Of a DNA stretch of 20,208 nt, positions 11,023-17,998 are shown piece after piece (positions within the stretch are counted from its first letter, which is position 1; every line of letters begins with the position of its first letter). The notes under the pieces are model-generated. The model was given only the letters and a program-made list of their open reading frames with translations. It was not told the DNA's origin and made no database searches. Made by a program: the position numbers and the translations under genes. This DNA is from Parcubacteria group bacterium (GTDB lineage Bacteria > Patescibacteriota > Minisyncoccia > Phycocordibacterales > Phycocordibacteraceae), in NCBI GenBank assembly GCA_028286505.1, contig JAQBRK010000025.1, positions 1 to 20,208 on the forward strand, read 5' to 3'.

Positions 11023-11031
11023 TGCTATATT
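11023..11031 (+). promoter_or_regulatory. Candidate extended -10 promoter of rpsA
   Basis: TGC-TATATT just downstream of the island terminators. It predicts a leader of about 85 bases containing a CTGATT / AATCAG hairpin (11072-11091), a plausible site for S1 self-regulation. A TACATT 3 bases before the ATG is too close to serve as a -10. Confidence 0.4.
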
Positions 11032-11121
11032 CCCTGAGTTAAGGGCTAAACGAGTCGCGCGTGGGCTATCCCTGATTTCGCAAGGAATCAGTACCCTCCG
11101 CAAAAGTTTCGCTACATTTAT

Positions 11122-12249
11122 ATGGATGAAGTGAAGAAAGCTACCCCCGTGGTAGCGAGTACGATAGTTCTCGAGCCTGAACACCCGATGTTCGGGCTTA
11201 TCGACAGTATCCCTACCCCACCGCGACCGGGTGATTTGGTAGAAGGAACCATTATCGAACTCGTCCGTGGACGACTGTACGTCGACCTTCCACCGTTCGG
11301 TACCGGTCTTATCTACGGACGCGAATACCTCAACGCGGCAGACGTTCTCCGCAAGGCGAATCCGGGGGACCTCATCACCGCGAAGGTGGTAGACGCTGCA
11401 GGACTCGATGGCTACATCGAACTTTCCCTGAAGGAAGCTCGTCAGGCAGCTATCTGGGGCGAAGCCGAGCAGGCTATCGCGGGACAGGTTGTGTACAACC
11501 TTACCGTCGAGGAAGCGAACAAGGGCGGACTCATCCTTTCATGGCAGGGCATCCAGGGATTCCTCCCGGCTTCGCAACTCGCGAAGGAGCATTACCCTCG
11601 CGTGCCCGAGGGCGACAAGGACAAGATCTTCGGCGAACTCCAGAAGCTCGTGGGCGTTGCTCTTCCGGTTCGTATCATCACGGCGGACGCTAAGGAAGGT
11701 AAGCTCATCTTCTCCGAGCGCGCAGGTGACGAAGAGGCTGAGAAAGCGAATCTTATCGACAAGTACCAGGTGGGCGACGTCGTTGAAGGCGAAGTCACCG
11801 GTGCCGTTGATTTCGGTGTCTTCGTTAAGCTCGAACAGGGTCTTGAAGGACTCGTGCACATCAGCGAGCTCGATTGGGGCCTCGTGGAAGACCCACGCGC
11901 TCTCTTCAATGTCGGCGACCGCGTTTCGGTGAAGGTTATCGAAATAAAGGATGGCAAGATTTCCCTCTCCATCAAGGCACTCAAGGAGAATCCTTGGAAG
12001 ACGGCTATCGACCGTTACAAGAAGGGCATGGAAGTGAACGGCGTCATCATCAAATACAACAAGCACGGTGCGCTCGCTTCCATCGAGGAAGGCGTTGCCG
12101 GTCTCGTACACATCAGCGAATTCGCTTCGCCTATCGAGCTGCGTGACACGCTTGAGCTTGGTAAGAACTACCCGTTCACCATTACTCTCTTCGAGCCGAA
12201 GGATCAGCGCATGACGCTCGCATACGCAGGCACTCCGAAGAAGAAATAG
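11122..12249 (+). CDS. rpsA: 30S ribosomal protein S1, four S1 domains (375 aa)
   Basis: S1 binds mRNA and helps load it on the 30S subunit. Four OB-fold S1 repeats are visible. Domain 1 is about 33-105 (GDLVEGTIIELVRGRLYVDL). Domain 2 is about 120-200 (degenerate, QGIQGFLPASQL). Domain 3 is about 216-286 and domain 4 about 298-370; both carry a GLVHISE motif. E. coli S1 has six domains; four is common in other lineages. There is no Shine-Dalgarno site before the ATG, as is often seen for S1. It follows the small-gene island but is separated from it by tandem terminators, and it ends at a terminator shared with the convergent gene. Confidence 0.93.
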   Translation: MDEVKKATPVVASTIVLEPEHPMFGLIDSIPTPPRPGDLVEGTIIELVRGRLYVDLPPFGTGLIYGREYLNAADVLRKANPGDLITAKVVDAAGLDGYIELSLKEARQAAIWGEAEQAIAGQVVYNLTVEEANKGGLILSWQGIQGFLPASQLAKEHYPRVPEGDKDKIFGELQKLVGVALPVRIITADAKEGKLIFSERAGDEEAEKANLIDKYQVGDVVEGEVTGAVDFGVFVKLEQGLEGLVHISELDWGLVEDPRALFNVGDRVSVKVIEIKDGKISLSIKALKENPWKTAIDRYKKGMEVNGVIIKYNKHGALASIEEGVAGLVHISEFASPIELRDTLELGKNYPFTITLFEPKDQRMTLAYAGTPKKK

Positions 12250-12280
12250 GCGGTACGTTCGGTTCGTATAAAAAACTGGA

Positions 12281-12304
12281 CCCCGATCGCTTGCGCGATC
12301 GGGG
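12281..12304. terminator. Bidirectional terminator between rpsA and the 241-aa gene
   Basis: A perfect 10-bp stem CCCCGATCGC / GCGATCGGGG with loop TTGC. On the plus strand TTTAG follows; on the minus strand TCCAGTTTTTTAT follows. It lies between two convergent genes and can serve both. Confidence 0.85.
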
Positions 12305-12305
12305 T

Positions 12306-13031
12306 TTAGTGGTAGTCAAGCCGGTTGGTGGAACGCCAACCGTGGATCATGGTCTTGATGAGCTTGCCGGTCCGCTTGTCTCTTTTCTCTTCCCTATATT
12401 CTTCTTCCCAGTTGTCGGGATGAAGCTTGAGGGTGTAATGGAACAGGCGGTTATAGGTTACATCGATACCGGGGCGTTTCGGGTCGTCTCGTTTGACGGC
12501 CATCGCAAAGCCCTTGCCGACACCGGTCTCGGGGTCTTTGAAGTACGAGATTCCCGTACGGATGCGATGGAGCCAGGGCGAGGTGAGATATTTGCGACCC
12601 AGAGTCTTACCGAGCTCCTCCTCAAGTGCTCTTTTCTGGGCATCGCGAATACGTATCTCATCCCAGTTCCATTTCTCGGAAAGCGTATTGTTGTACTCGC
12701 GCTTGGTAACCGTTCCGTCAGGCCATTCGATGCTCTCATGCAGCACCTCCGCCCTTTTGAGGTGCTGCTCGTCATGCTCGCGCGTGATATAGAACGTGAT
12801 CGTACGAATGAAACGCAACACGTCTCCCGTTTCCGGATGGAAGGCGAGTATCGAATCATGGTCCTCGTATTCTAGCCACGCGACTTTGAACCACTTACCG
12901 AGAGATTTTCCTCTCGCTTTGAGATGCCTCACCATCTGACGACGGCTGGTGAAGAGTATTGGCGTGAAGTCGAGATCGTAAAGGGACCTCAAGAGTTTAG
13001 GCTCCACGAATGGAGCGACGGCCACTGCCAT
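12306..13031 (-). CDS. Unknown charged protein (241 aa)
   Basis: I do not recognise a family. The start ATG at 13031 is supported by GAGGAG 6-7 bases upstream. The protein is soluble, strongly charged and rich in Arg, Glu and Trp, with no membrane segment. A predicted helix AQKRALEEELGKTLG (about residues 129-143) recalls the RExxEExG part of a Nudix box, but the required upstream Gly and Glu are absent, so I do not call it a Nudix hydrolase. The C-terminus (EEEYREEKRDKRTGKLIKTM then HGWRSTNRLDYH) is highly basic and could contact nucleic acid. Its SD-led start contrasts with the leaderless starts of nearby conserved genes. Confidence 0.75.
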   Translation of the reverse strand: MAVAVAPFVEPKLLRSLYDLDFTPILFTSRRQMVRHLKARGKSLGKWFKVAWLEYEDHDSILAFHPETGDVLRFIRTITFYITREHDEQHLKRAEVLHESIEWPDGTVTKREYNNTLSEKWNWDEIRIRDAQKRALEEELGKTLGRKYLTSPWLHRIRTGISYFKDPETGVGKGFAMAVKRDDPKRPGIDVTYNRLFHYTLKLHPDNWEEEYREEKRDKRTGKLIKTMIHGWRSTNRLDYH

Positions 13032-13126
13032 TTCAAGCTCCTCTGTTCGTGTGAAAGGACAGGATTATCCTTCGCGCACTATGCGTTATTAGCCCTTATG
13101 GCGCAATGGATTTATGAAGCGCTCAT

Positions 13127-13723
13127 CTAACGCGTATTCGCGACGAGCATGGCCTTTTCGACGCCGTCCGAAACGAACAGTGCACTTGCCTCTGCCGTGC
13201 GGTCGAGCATCTTTTTCAATACCTTTTCTTCCCCTGGTTTGAACTTCCCAATCACGTGCTTGATGACCTTATCTTCGTCGCCCGGTTTCTTCAGCTTCCC
13301 CTTTGCCGTGCTTCCGGAAATACCTATTTTTATCTGTGCGAAATCTTTCGTTTTAATGGCGCTCATGACGCTTTCCGCACCTTTGTGTCCCCCGCTTCCG
13401 CGCCCGAAGGTCATCTTCATGGTGCCAAGCGGCATATCGAGCTCATCCCTAATTATCAAAAGTTTCTTTGCGGCCGCTTTGGACTTCACAAAACTCGGTA
13501 GAACTTTTCCGGAAAGGTTCATAAATACCTCCGGGAGCACGAGTATGACCTTCTCTTTTCCTATAGTTCCCTCCGAGACGAGCGCCTTCGCCGCCTTACG
13601 GAGCGTGAATTCGGGAAAGCCTTCCGTTTTCGCGATTTTTTCTACAGCCATCCGCCCGGCATTATGCCGGGTCTTTGCGTATTCCCCACCGGGGTTACCG
13701 AGTCCTATGATGACGTAAGCCAT
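13127..13723 (-). CDS. pth: Peptidyl-tRNA hydrolase (198 aa)
   Basis: Pth frees tRNA from peptidyl-tRNA dropped by stalled ribosomes. The N-terminus MAYVIIGLGNPGGEYAKTRH contains the conserved N10 and catalytic H20. FMNLSG supplies the substrate-binding Asn, RDELDMPLG the catalytic Asp. The GHNG motif reads GHKG here (Lys for Asn), a point worth noting. The start is the ATG at 13723; an open extension to 13939 has no family similarity and overlaps the hydrolase gene. The true start overlaps the hydrolase's last 19 bases. A -10 box with a TGC extension lies 6 bases before the ATG inside the hydrolase gene. Confidence 0.95.
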   Translation of the reverse strand: MAYVIIGLGNPGGEYAKTRHNAGRMAVEKIAKTEGFPEFTLRKAAKALVSEGTIGKEKVILVLPEVFMNLSGKVLPSFVKSKAAAKKLLIIRDELDMPLGTMKMTFGRGSGGHKGAESVMSAIKTKDFAQIKIGISGSTAKGKLKKPGDEDKVIKHVIGKFKPGEEKVLKKMLDRTAEASALFVSDGVEKAMLVANTR

Positions 13724-14466
13724 TGTTCGATTGTAGCAACTACCTCGTCTTCGTGCCCATCGAAGTCGTGATCCGCCCAACTTATGGTGGAATGCTGCGC
13801 ATTTCGAAACAGTTTCGTGTATGAACGGTGCACAAAGGGCTTTGCAACCGTGTGATCGCGTTCTGCGGAAACGATGAGCGTCGGTGCAGTAATGGCGCGC
13901 GCATATGCGTAGCCGTCGAACTTGCAAAAATCGTTCCACCAGAGCGGGCTCAGGCGGAATTTCTTTCCGTCGATTTCAAGCAGCGAGGCATGACCGCGTA
14001 TCATGGTCAACAGCGCCCATGGCAGTTGGAAAAACCACATTGACTTCCATGAGACGGCAGGGGCCAGTTCGATGAGCTGCCGTACGTCCTCAGGATTCCT
14101 TGCCGCATACCACGCCGCAATAAGCCCACCCATAGAATGTCCTACAAGCGTAAACGGCTGACTGTACCACTCCTGCGTGCGCAGATAGACCAGTACGTCA
14201 TCGAGATCCTCGGTGTATTTCGTCGTCGTGCTGTGAAAATGATCCTGATCGGGACTGATGATGGAATCCGAATCATTGAAACGGAAGGTCGTATAGCCTT
14301 CGCTCAAAAAGAAATCGCTTACTTTTTTTAGAAGTACCAGGTCTTTCCATCCTCCAAGCCCGTGCAGTATCAAAACCAATCCTTTCGATTCTCCCTGCGG
14401 ACGTGCGAGAGTTGCAGGCATGCGCTTGCCGTCACGATTCGTGAGTACGAGCTCCTCGGTTTGCAT
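13705..14466 (-). CDS. Alpha/beta hydrolase (253 aa)
   Basis: This is a serine hydrolase of the alpha/beta fold (esterase, lipase or acyl-hydrolase type; substrate unknown). It has the oxyanion-loop motif ILHGLGGWKD and the nucleophile elbow GHSMGG. The acid is in SAERDHTV and the catalytic His in WADHDFDGHE. No signal peptide is present, so it is cytoplasmic. I chose ATG 14466 because TGG-TATGAT stands 6 bases ahead, as for other genes here. An alternative in-frame ATG at 14487 would lie upstream of this -10 box. The gene overlaps pth by 19 bases, and the two may be partly cotranscribed. Confidence 0.88.
   Translation of the reverse strand: MQTEELVLTNRDGKRMPATLARPQGESKGLVLILHGLGGWKDLVLLKKVSDFFLSEGYTTFRFNDSDSIISPDQDHFHSTTTKYTEDLDDVLVYLRTQEWYSQPFTLVGHSMGGLIAAWYAARNPEDVRQLIELAPAVSWKSMWFFQLPWALLTMIRGHASLLEIDGKKFRLSPLWWNDFCKFDGYAYARAITAPTLIVSAERDHTVAKPFVHRSYTKLFRNAQHSTISWADHDFDGHEDEVVATIEQWLTSS
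13730..13738 (-). promoter_or_regulatory. Internal extended -10 promoter of pth (leaderless)
   Basis: TGC-TACAAT on the minus strand followed by 6 bases and the pth ATG at 13723. It lies within the 3' end of the hydrolase coding sequence. Confidence 0.5.
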
Positions 14467-14472
14467 GACTGC

Positions 14473-14481
14473 ATCATACCA
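14473..14481 (-). promoter_or_regulatory. Extended -10 promoter of the hydrolase gene (leaderless)
   Basis: TGG-TATGAT on the minus strand, 6 bases before the ATG at 14466. Confidence 0.5.
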
Positions 14482-14567
14482 GTGCATAACCGCTTCCCTT
14501 TGAACGAGACAGAATGGAGCGAACCCTTTTGATTTGCGGGACTCACGGAACTAGAGAAATGGAGCGA

Positions 14568-14731
14568 GCATGTGTGAAAAGTATGCGCTAAACCGGAAGC
14601 AGCCGAAGAATAGCGAGCGATTGAGGCGAGACATCTCACCGAGTCCTCGAGTGGGAGTGGGAGCCGATAGGTCGCGACTGTATTCTTCGTGTCGCCCTGG
14701 AGGCCGAAGCTGCGCATCTTTTCACACATGC
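14568..14731. repeat. 164-bp long imperfect palindrome (possible element copy B)
   Basis: The ends pair over 20 bases with a single extra base: left 14568-14588, right 14712-14731, both carrying GCATGTGTGAAAAG. Inside, GAAGAATA pairs with TATTCTTC, GCAGC with GCTGC, and the tip folds as CTCAC-CGAG / CTCG-GTGGGAG. It fills most of the 311-base gap between the divergent hydrolase and lepB genes. Nothing else was seen in that gap besides the two promoters. It may be a MITE-like insertion or a structured RNA. Confidence 0.6.
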
Positions 14732-14742
14732 GAGTGGAAAAT

Positions 14743-14770
14743 TTGACGCGTAGAAAAGTAGGAATACAAT
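14743..14770 (+). promoter_or_regulatory. Leaderless promoter of lepB
   Basis: TTGACG, 16 bases, TACAAT, then 7 bases to the ATG at 14778. A near-consensus promoter with no room for a leader. Confidence 0.7.
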
Positions 14771-14777
14771 TCCTCCT

Positions 14778-15329
14778 ATGAAGTTCCTCGAGAGCGCGTT
14801 TAAGGAGATACTCACCTTTATCGTTCTCGCAGTTTTGATCGTCGTCCCCATCCGTTTGTTCGTCGCTCAGCCTTTCGTCGTCGAAGGAGAGTCGATGCAT
14901 CCCACGTTCGAAAGCGGCGATTACCTTATCGTCGACGAGCTCAGTTATCATCTTTCTGCGCCACAGCGCGGTGATGTCATCATCTTCCGCTACCCAGGGG
15001 ACCCAAATATCTTTTATATAAAGCGCATCATCGGACTTCCGGGAGAAACGGTGCACATTGATCATGGCGTAACCACCGTGACAAAGACCGACGGAACGAC
15101 CGTGACACTCAATGAGTCATATGTCGTCGCGGAAGACGCTACCTACACACAGGATTCAACGCTTGGAGCAGACCAGTTCTTCGTCATGGGAGACAATCGC
15201 CCTCGCAGCTCCGATTCCCGCATCTGGGGCCCGCTTCCTAAGAAGAACATCATGGGACGCGCCTTTGTTCGCATGCTTCCGGCGAACGAAATCGGTATTC
15301 TTCCCGGCAAGGCCGTTGAACCGCAATGA
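14778..15329 (+). CDS. lepB: Signal peptidase I (183 aa)
   Basis: LepB cleaves signal peptides from exported proteins at the outer face of the membrane. One N-terminal membrane helix (about 9-30) precedes the catalytic S39 in VVEGESMHPTF. The general base K82 is in FYIKRIIGLPGE. The conserved box near the end is GDNRPRSSDSRIWG. Length fits the compact single-anchor type. The signal-peptide proteins encoded at 629-2885 are probable substrates. The gene has its own leaderless promoter. A dispersed 3' element begins 4 bases after its stop. Confidence 0.95.
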   Translation: MKFLESAFKEILTFIVLAVLIVVPIRLFVAQPFVVEGESMHPTFESGDYLIVDELSYHLSAPQRGDVIIFRYPGDPNIFYIKRIIGLPGETVHIDHGVTTVTKTDGTTVTLNESYVVAEDATYTQDSTLGADQFFVMGDNRPRSSDSRIWGPLPKKNIMGRAFVRMLPANEIGILPGKAVEPQ

Positions 15330-15333
15330 GTAA

Positions 15334-15450
15334 GCCTGCTGAAAAAGTCCATATGCTTCGTTACGGGTCCCAACTCCTCGCTTCACCGTATAGAAATACG
15401 CCTGTGCTCGTCGTTTTCCCTCGCCTCGCCTCTGGAACTTTTTCAACAAC
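15334..15450 (+). repeat. Dispersed 3'-end element, copy C
   Basis: Inverted ends TGAAAAAGTCCA (15340-15351) and TGGAACTTTTTCA (15434-15445, one-base bulge). The core has CTTCGTTACGGGTCCCA, then the central hairpin CGTAT-AGAA-ATACG (15387-15400), then a C-rich, G-poor arm ending in the T-run end. It starts 4 bases after the lepB stop and ends next to the start of the following gene. Confidence 0.75.
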
Positions 15451-15453
15451 CTC

Positions 15454-16599
15454 ATGAGCATGCACGTAACTCCGTCTGACGTTCTCCGCCGCGCACAAGC
15501 GGTTGGAAACTATTACGGTTTTAGTTCGCTCGCCGCTCTCGCCGCAAGTAAGAAAGGTCAGGGCACGCGTGCTCCCTACCCCGATAGCATCAATCTTGAA
15601 AAACTCGACCCCGAAGCCCGCGAAGTGGCCACGGTGTTGAAGAGTATTCGCGATGCGGGACTCGCTCCTTCAGCCCTCACACCTCTCTTTGTGTGGCACA
15701 GCAACGCCGCTCCCGGCCGCCCTGCGCCGAAGAACATCGTCGTGCAATTCCACGCACTCGGTGTTGAGCATGCTATTGCTGACGCCGTACTCATTCGCGC
15801 CGTGCGTTCATTCATGGGCGACCTCACGAAAGCGGAGCCGCACCTCAAGCTCAACTCCATGGGTGACAAAGAGACCCGCAGCCGCTTTGCGCGCGAGCTC
15901 ACCGGTTTCTTCCGCAAGAACGGTGCCATTCTTCCTCCCGACTGCGTTGCCTGCTCGCGCACCGACGTCTTCGAGGCAACCGAGAAGCTCATCGCCTGCA
16001 AGGACGGCACCTGCGAGATTCCTTCGCCGACCGATCACCTCTCCGAGGCGAGTCGCAAACACTTCGAAGGCGTTCTCGAATACCTCGAAGCGACCGATAC
16101 TCCGTATGAACTCGTTCCCCGCATCCTTTCGCGCGGAAGCGCTTGGTCGGAGACCTGCTTTGAAGTCACAGTGGACGACAAGCTTTCCGCCTGGGGCTCC
16201 CGCTACAGCGAACTTTCGAAACCGTTCTTCAAGGGCAACTTCTCTTCCGTAGGTGCCGTCGTACGCATTACGCTCGACGACCGTGCCGAAATCCCTGCCA
16301 TGAAAGAGAAGCACAATCCCCGTTTTGTATTCGTGCACATCGGAGACGAGGCAAAGCGCGAAAGTATGAAAATCGTGGACACGCTTCGTCATGCCCGCAT
16401 CCCCCTTACGCAATCCATCGGTATCGAATCCCTCACCGAGCAGATGCGCTTCGTTGACCTTATCAATCCGCCGTACGTGCTTATCATGGGCCGCAAGGAG
16501 GCTCTTGAGCGCTCCGTCATCCTTCGTGAGCGTGCTAATCACACCGAAACGTTCATACCACTCGATTCCCTCGTCGACCGCCTTCGCGCCGTCGCGTAG
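15454..16599 (+). CDS. Histidyl-tRNA-synthetase-like protein, degenerate (381 aa)
   Basis: The order of segments follows class II HisRS. LNSMGDKETRSRF corresponds to the INSIGD region. LSEASRKHFEGVLEYLEA and TPYELVPRILSRG match the region before the HisA motif. A C-terminal HGTP anticodon-binding domain is visible (FVFVHIGDEAKRESMKIVD, then VLIMGRKEALERSVILRERA). The catalytic signatures are eroded: the RGLDYYTRTVFE-type motif reads RGSAWSETCFE, and the motif 2 equivalent reads PAPKNIVVQFHALGVEH without the usual arginine. A CxxC plus CxxxxC pair (DCVACSR, ACKDGTC) might bind zinc. It is probably a HisRS paralogue with a non-canonical or regulatory role, HisZ being a known precedent. No Shine-Dalgarno site. 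Confidence 0.8.
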   Translation: MSMHVTPSDVLRRAQAVGNYYGFSSLAALAASKKGQGTRAPYPDSINLEKLDPEAREVATVLKSIRDAGLAPSALTPLFVWHSNAAPGRPAPKNIVVQFHALGVEHAIADAVLIRAVRSFMGDLTKAEPHLKLNSMGDKETRSRFARELTGFFRKNGAILPPDCVACSRTDVFEATEKLIACKDGTCEIPSPTDHLSEASRKHFEGVLEYLEATDTPYELVPRILSRGSAWSETCFEVTVDDKLSAWGSRYSELSKPFFKGNFSSVGAVVRITLDDRAEIPAMKEKHNPRFVFVHIGDEAKRESMKIVDTLRHARIPLTQSIGIESLTEQMRFVDLINPPYVLIMGRKEALERSVILRERANHTETFIPLDSLVDRLRAVA

Positions 16600-16602
16600 C
16601 AA

Positions 16603-16630
16603 AAAGCCCCGCGAGAAGACGCGGGGCTTT
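16603..16630. terminator. Bidirectional terminator
   Basis: An 11-bp stem AAAGCCCCGCG / CGCGGGGCTTT with a 6-base loop. T runs occur on both strands (TTT on plus, TTTTT on minus). It separates the convergent HisRS-like and 284-residue genes. Confidence 0.9.
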
Positions 16631-16636
16631 CGCATT

Positions 16637-17491
16637 TCACCCGAGCTCCTGGAGCGCGAGATCGTGCAGTGCGGCGAGTCCCGCCATCAGCGTGAGCTGC
16701 TGACAGGCACCATCGAGGTTGTGGCAAGAGAAGTCACTGGGCATGTCGTCATACCGACTGTTATCTCCCTCGGGATAGATAGCAAGATCACAGGCGTTAC
16801 CGGGGCAAACCAGAATGAATCTGCCTTCGGCGTTCACGTGTGCGGAGCAGTCTTTTGCGAACCTTCGTGCAAGCGGGTGAGAAATCGTAGCGTATACCTG
16901 TCGCATGGCTCGTTCAGAAGCGGCAATCGTACCGCCGGACTTTCCGTGCTTTTGACTGTATCGGGTGAGCCAATTACGTAGCGCAGGATAGATATGACCG
17001 CTGACCGCATGACCATATCCCCCGTTCGCATGATTATCGCAGCGTGTCGTGAAATCGAGCAGTTGCGCACGATTGGATTTCGATTCGGTTTTGAACGCAT
17101 CCGACATCATATAACGCAGCGTGTGGGAAAAGAGATGTAGGGTGAGCGCCACCTGGGACACCGTTTCGAAGGTGAGCGGCAAGTGATATTCGGTCACGCC
17201 ATCGTTCTGAATAACATAGCCGCAGCCGTCGAATCCGAATTCTCGGTCGTTAGTAGTACGGGGAAACAGGTTCGCTTGGTGACCCGACCACGACTCGTCT
17301 TGACCTTCCAGATAGTCGCCGATGTTTTCGTAGAATCCGTGTTTGAAGATGAAATCCTCGGCACGCTGTCCCGTATCGCCTTCGAGCGTAAACAATAGCT
17401 CGGGCGCTACACGTGTCCTGCCGTGTTTGGCAGGAGGAACGTATGAGAGCCCGAAAAGCCGGTCCGGCTTCCAGTTCCATTTCTGATCCAT
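16637..17491 (-). CDS. Unknown soluble protein (284 aa)
   Basis: I do not recognise a family. The start ATG at 17491 has GGAGG 8 bases upstream. The protein has no signal peptide or clear membrane helix. It contains histidine/cysteine-bearing segments: LHLFSHTLRYMM, TTRCDNHANGGYGHAVSGH, RRFAKDCSAH, VCPGNACD and SCHNLDGACQQ. These could bind metal, though no known motif is complete. The gene is a single unit between a shared terminator and the divergent rpsU promoter region. Like the 241-residue gene and the small island genes it is SD-led and lineage-specific in appearance. Confidence 0.72.
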   Translation of the reverse strand: MDQKWNWKPDRLFGLSYVPPAKHGRTRVAPELLFTLEGDTGQRAEDFIFKHGFYENIGDYLEGQDESWSGHQANLFPRTTNDREFGFDGCGYVIQNDGVTEYHLPLTFETVSQVALTLHLFSHTLRYMMSDAFKTESKSNRAQLLDFTTRCDNHANGGYGHAVSGHIYPALRNWLTRYSQKHGKSGGTIAASERAMRQVYATISHPLARRFAKDCSAHVNAEGRFILVCPGNACDLAIYPEGDNSRYDDMPSDFSCHNLDGACQQLTLMAGLAALHDLALQELG

Positions 17492-17569
17492 ATCCTGCCT
17501 CCAATGAGCATGGGCCTGGGCGCATACTGCGCTTCAAGGATTACCCCGTCAACGATGCTTCCCGCGGTA

Positions 17570-17599
17570 TTGCCCAAAAGGGCCCAGTTGTGCTATTCT
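17570..17599 (+). promoter_or_regulatory. Leaderless promoter of rpsU
   Basis: TTGCCC, 18 bases, TGC-TATTCT (extended -10), then 7 bases to the ATG at 17607. Confidence 0.6.
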
Positions 17600-17606
17600 C
17601 AGCCTT

Positions 17607-17867
17607 ATGCAAAACGCCACTCGCGTAGAAGTTCGCCGCGGTAAGAACGAGAGCGCAGCCTCTCTTATTCGCCGTTTCTCCCGCCGCGCACAGGGACTCA
17701 ACCTCGTGCGTATGATGCGCAAGAAGCGTTACTACATCCGCCAGAAGTCGAAGAACGTGGACCACATGCGCGCCCTCGTTTCGGGCGAACGCAAGCGCGA
17801 GTACAACGAACAGGTCAAGCTTGGAAAGATCGACCCAGCGGCACGTCGCACCAAGGGCCGCAAATAA
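17607..17867 (+). CDS. rpsU: 30S ribosomal protein S21 (86 aa)
   Basis: bS21 sits near the anti-Shine-Dalgarno end of 16S rRNA and helps mRNA start recognition. The N-terminal VEVRRGKNESAASLIRRFSR is the family signature, followed by a KKRYYIR-type basic segment. At 86 residues it is longer than the usual 57-71, with an extra basic C-terminal tail (DPAARRTKGRK). It leads a plus-strand run with ybeY, ftsA and ftsZ and has a leaderless promoter. A dispersed 3' element follows its stop. Confidence 0.93.
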   Translation: MQNATRVEVRRGKNESAASLIRRFSRRAQGLNLVRMMRKKRYYIRQKSKNVDHMRALVSGERKREYNEQVKLGKIDPAARRTKGRK

Positions 17868-17869
17868 GC

Positions 17870-17985
17870 GAATGAGTATAGGTCCCGCCTACTTTGTTAC
17901 GGGTCCCAGCCAGCTCATCCGCCGTATCGCACATACGTCTACTTCACTGTCCCTCCCGTGCCGCGTATTCGGAACCTCTACTCCT
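17870..17985 (+). repeat. Dispersed 3'-end element, copy D
   Basis: Inverted ends AGTATAGGTCCCG (17875-17887) and CGGAACCTCTACT (17970-17982). The core TTGTTACGGGTCCCA is nearly identical to copy C. The central hairpin is CGTAT-CGCAC-ATACG (17923-17937), followed by a C-rich arm. It starts a few bases after the rpsU stop. This copy lacks the A/T-rich end seen in A, C and E. Confidence 0.7.
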
Positions 17986-17998
17986 CCGCTTTCACTTT

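Noticed and set aside
13724..13939. N-terminal extension of Pth
   Set aside because: Lies inside the hydrolase gene and does not match the family, which begins just before the GLGNPG motif.
15808..16635. 275-codon open frame opposite the HisRS-like gene
   Set aside because: Antisense shadow of a recognisable gene; it also crosses the bidirectional terminator.
17894..17998. N-terminal extension of YbeY
   Set aside because: It translates the dispersed element D and shows no similarity to YbeY.
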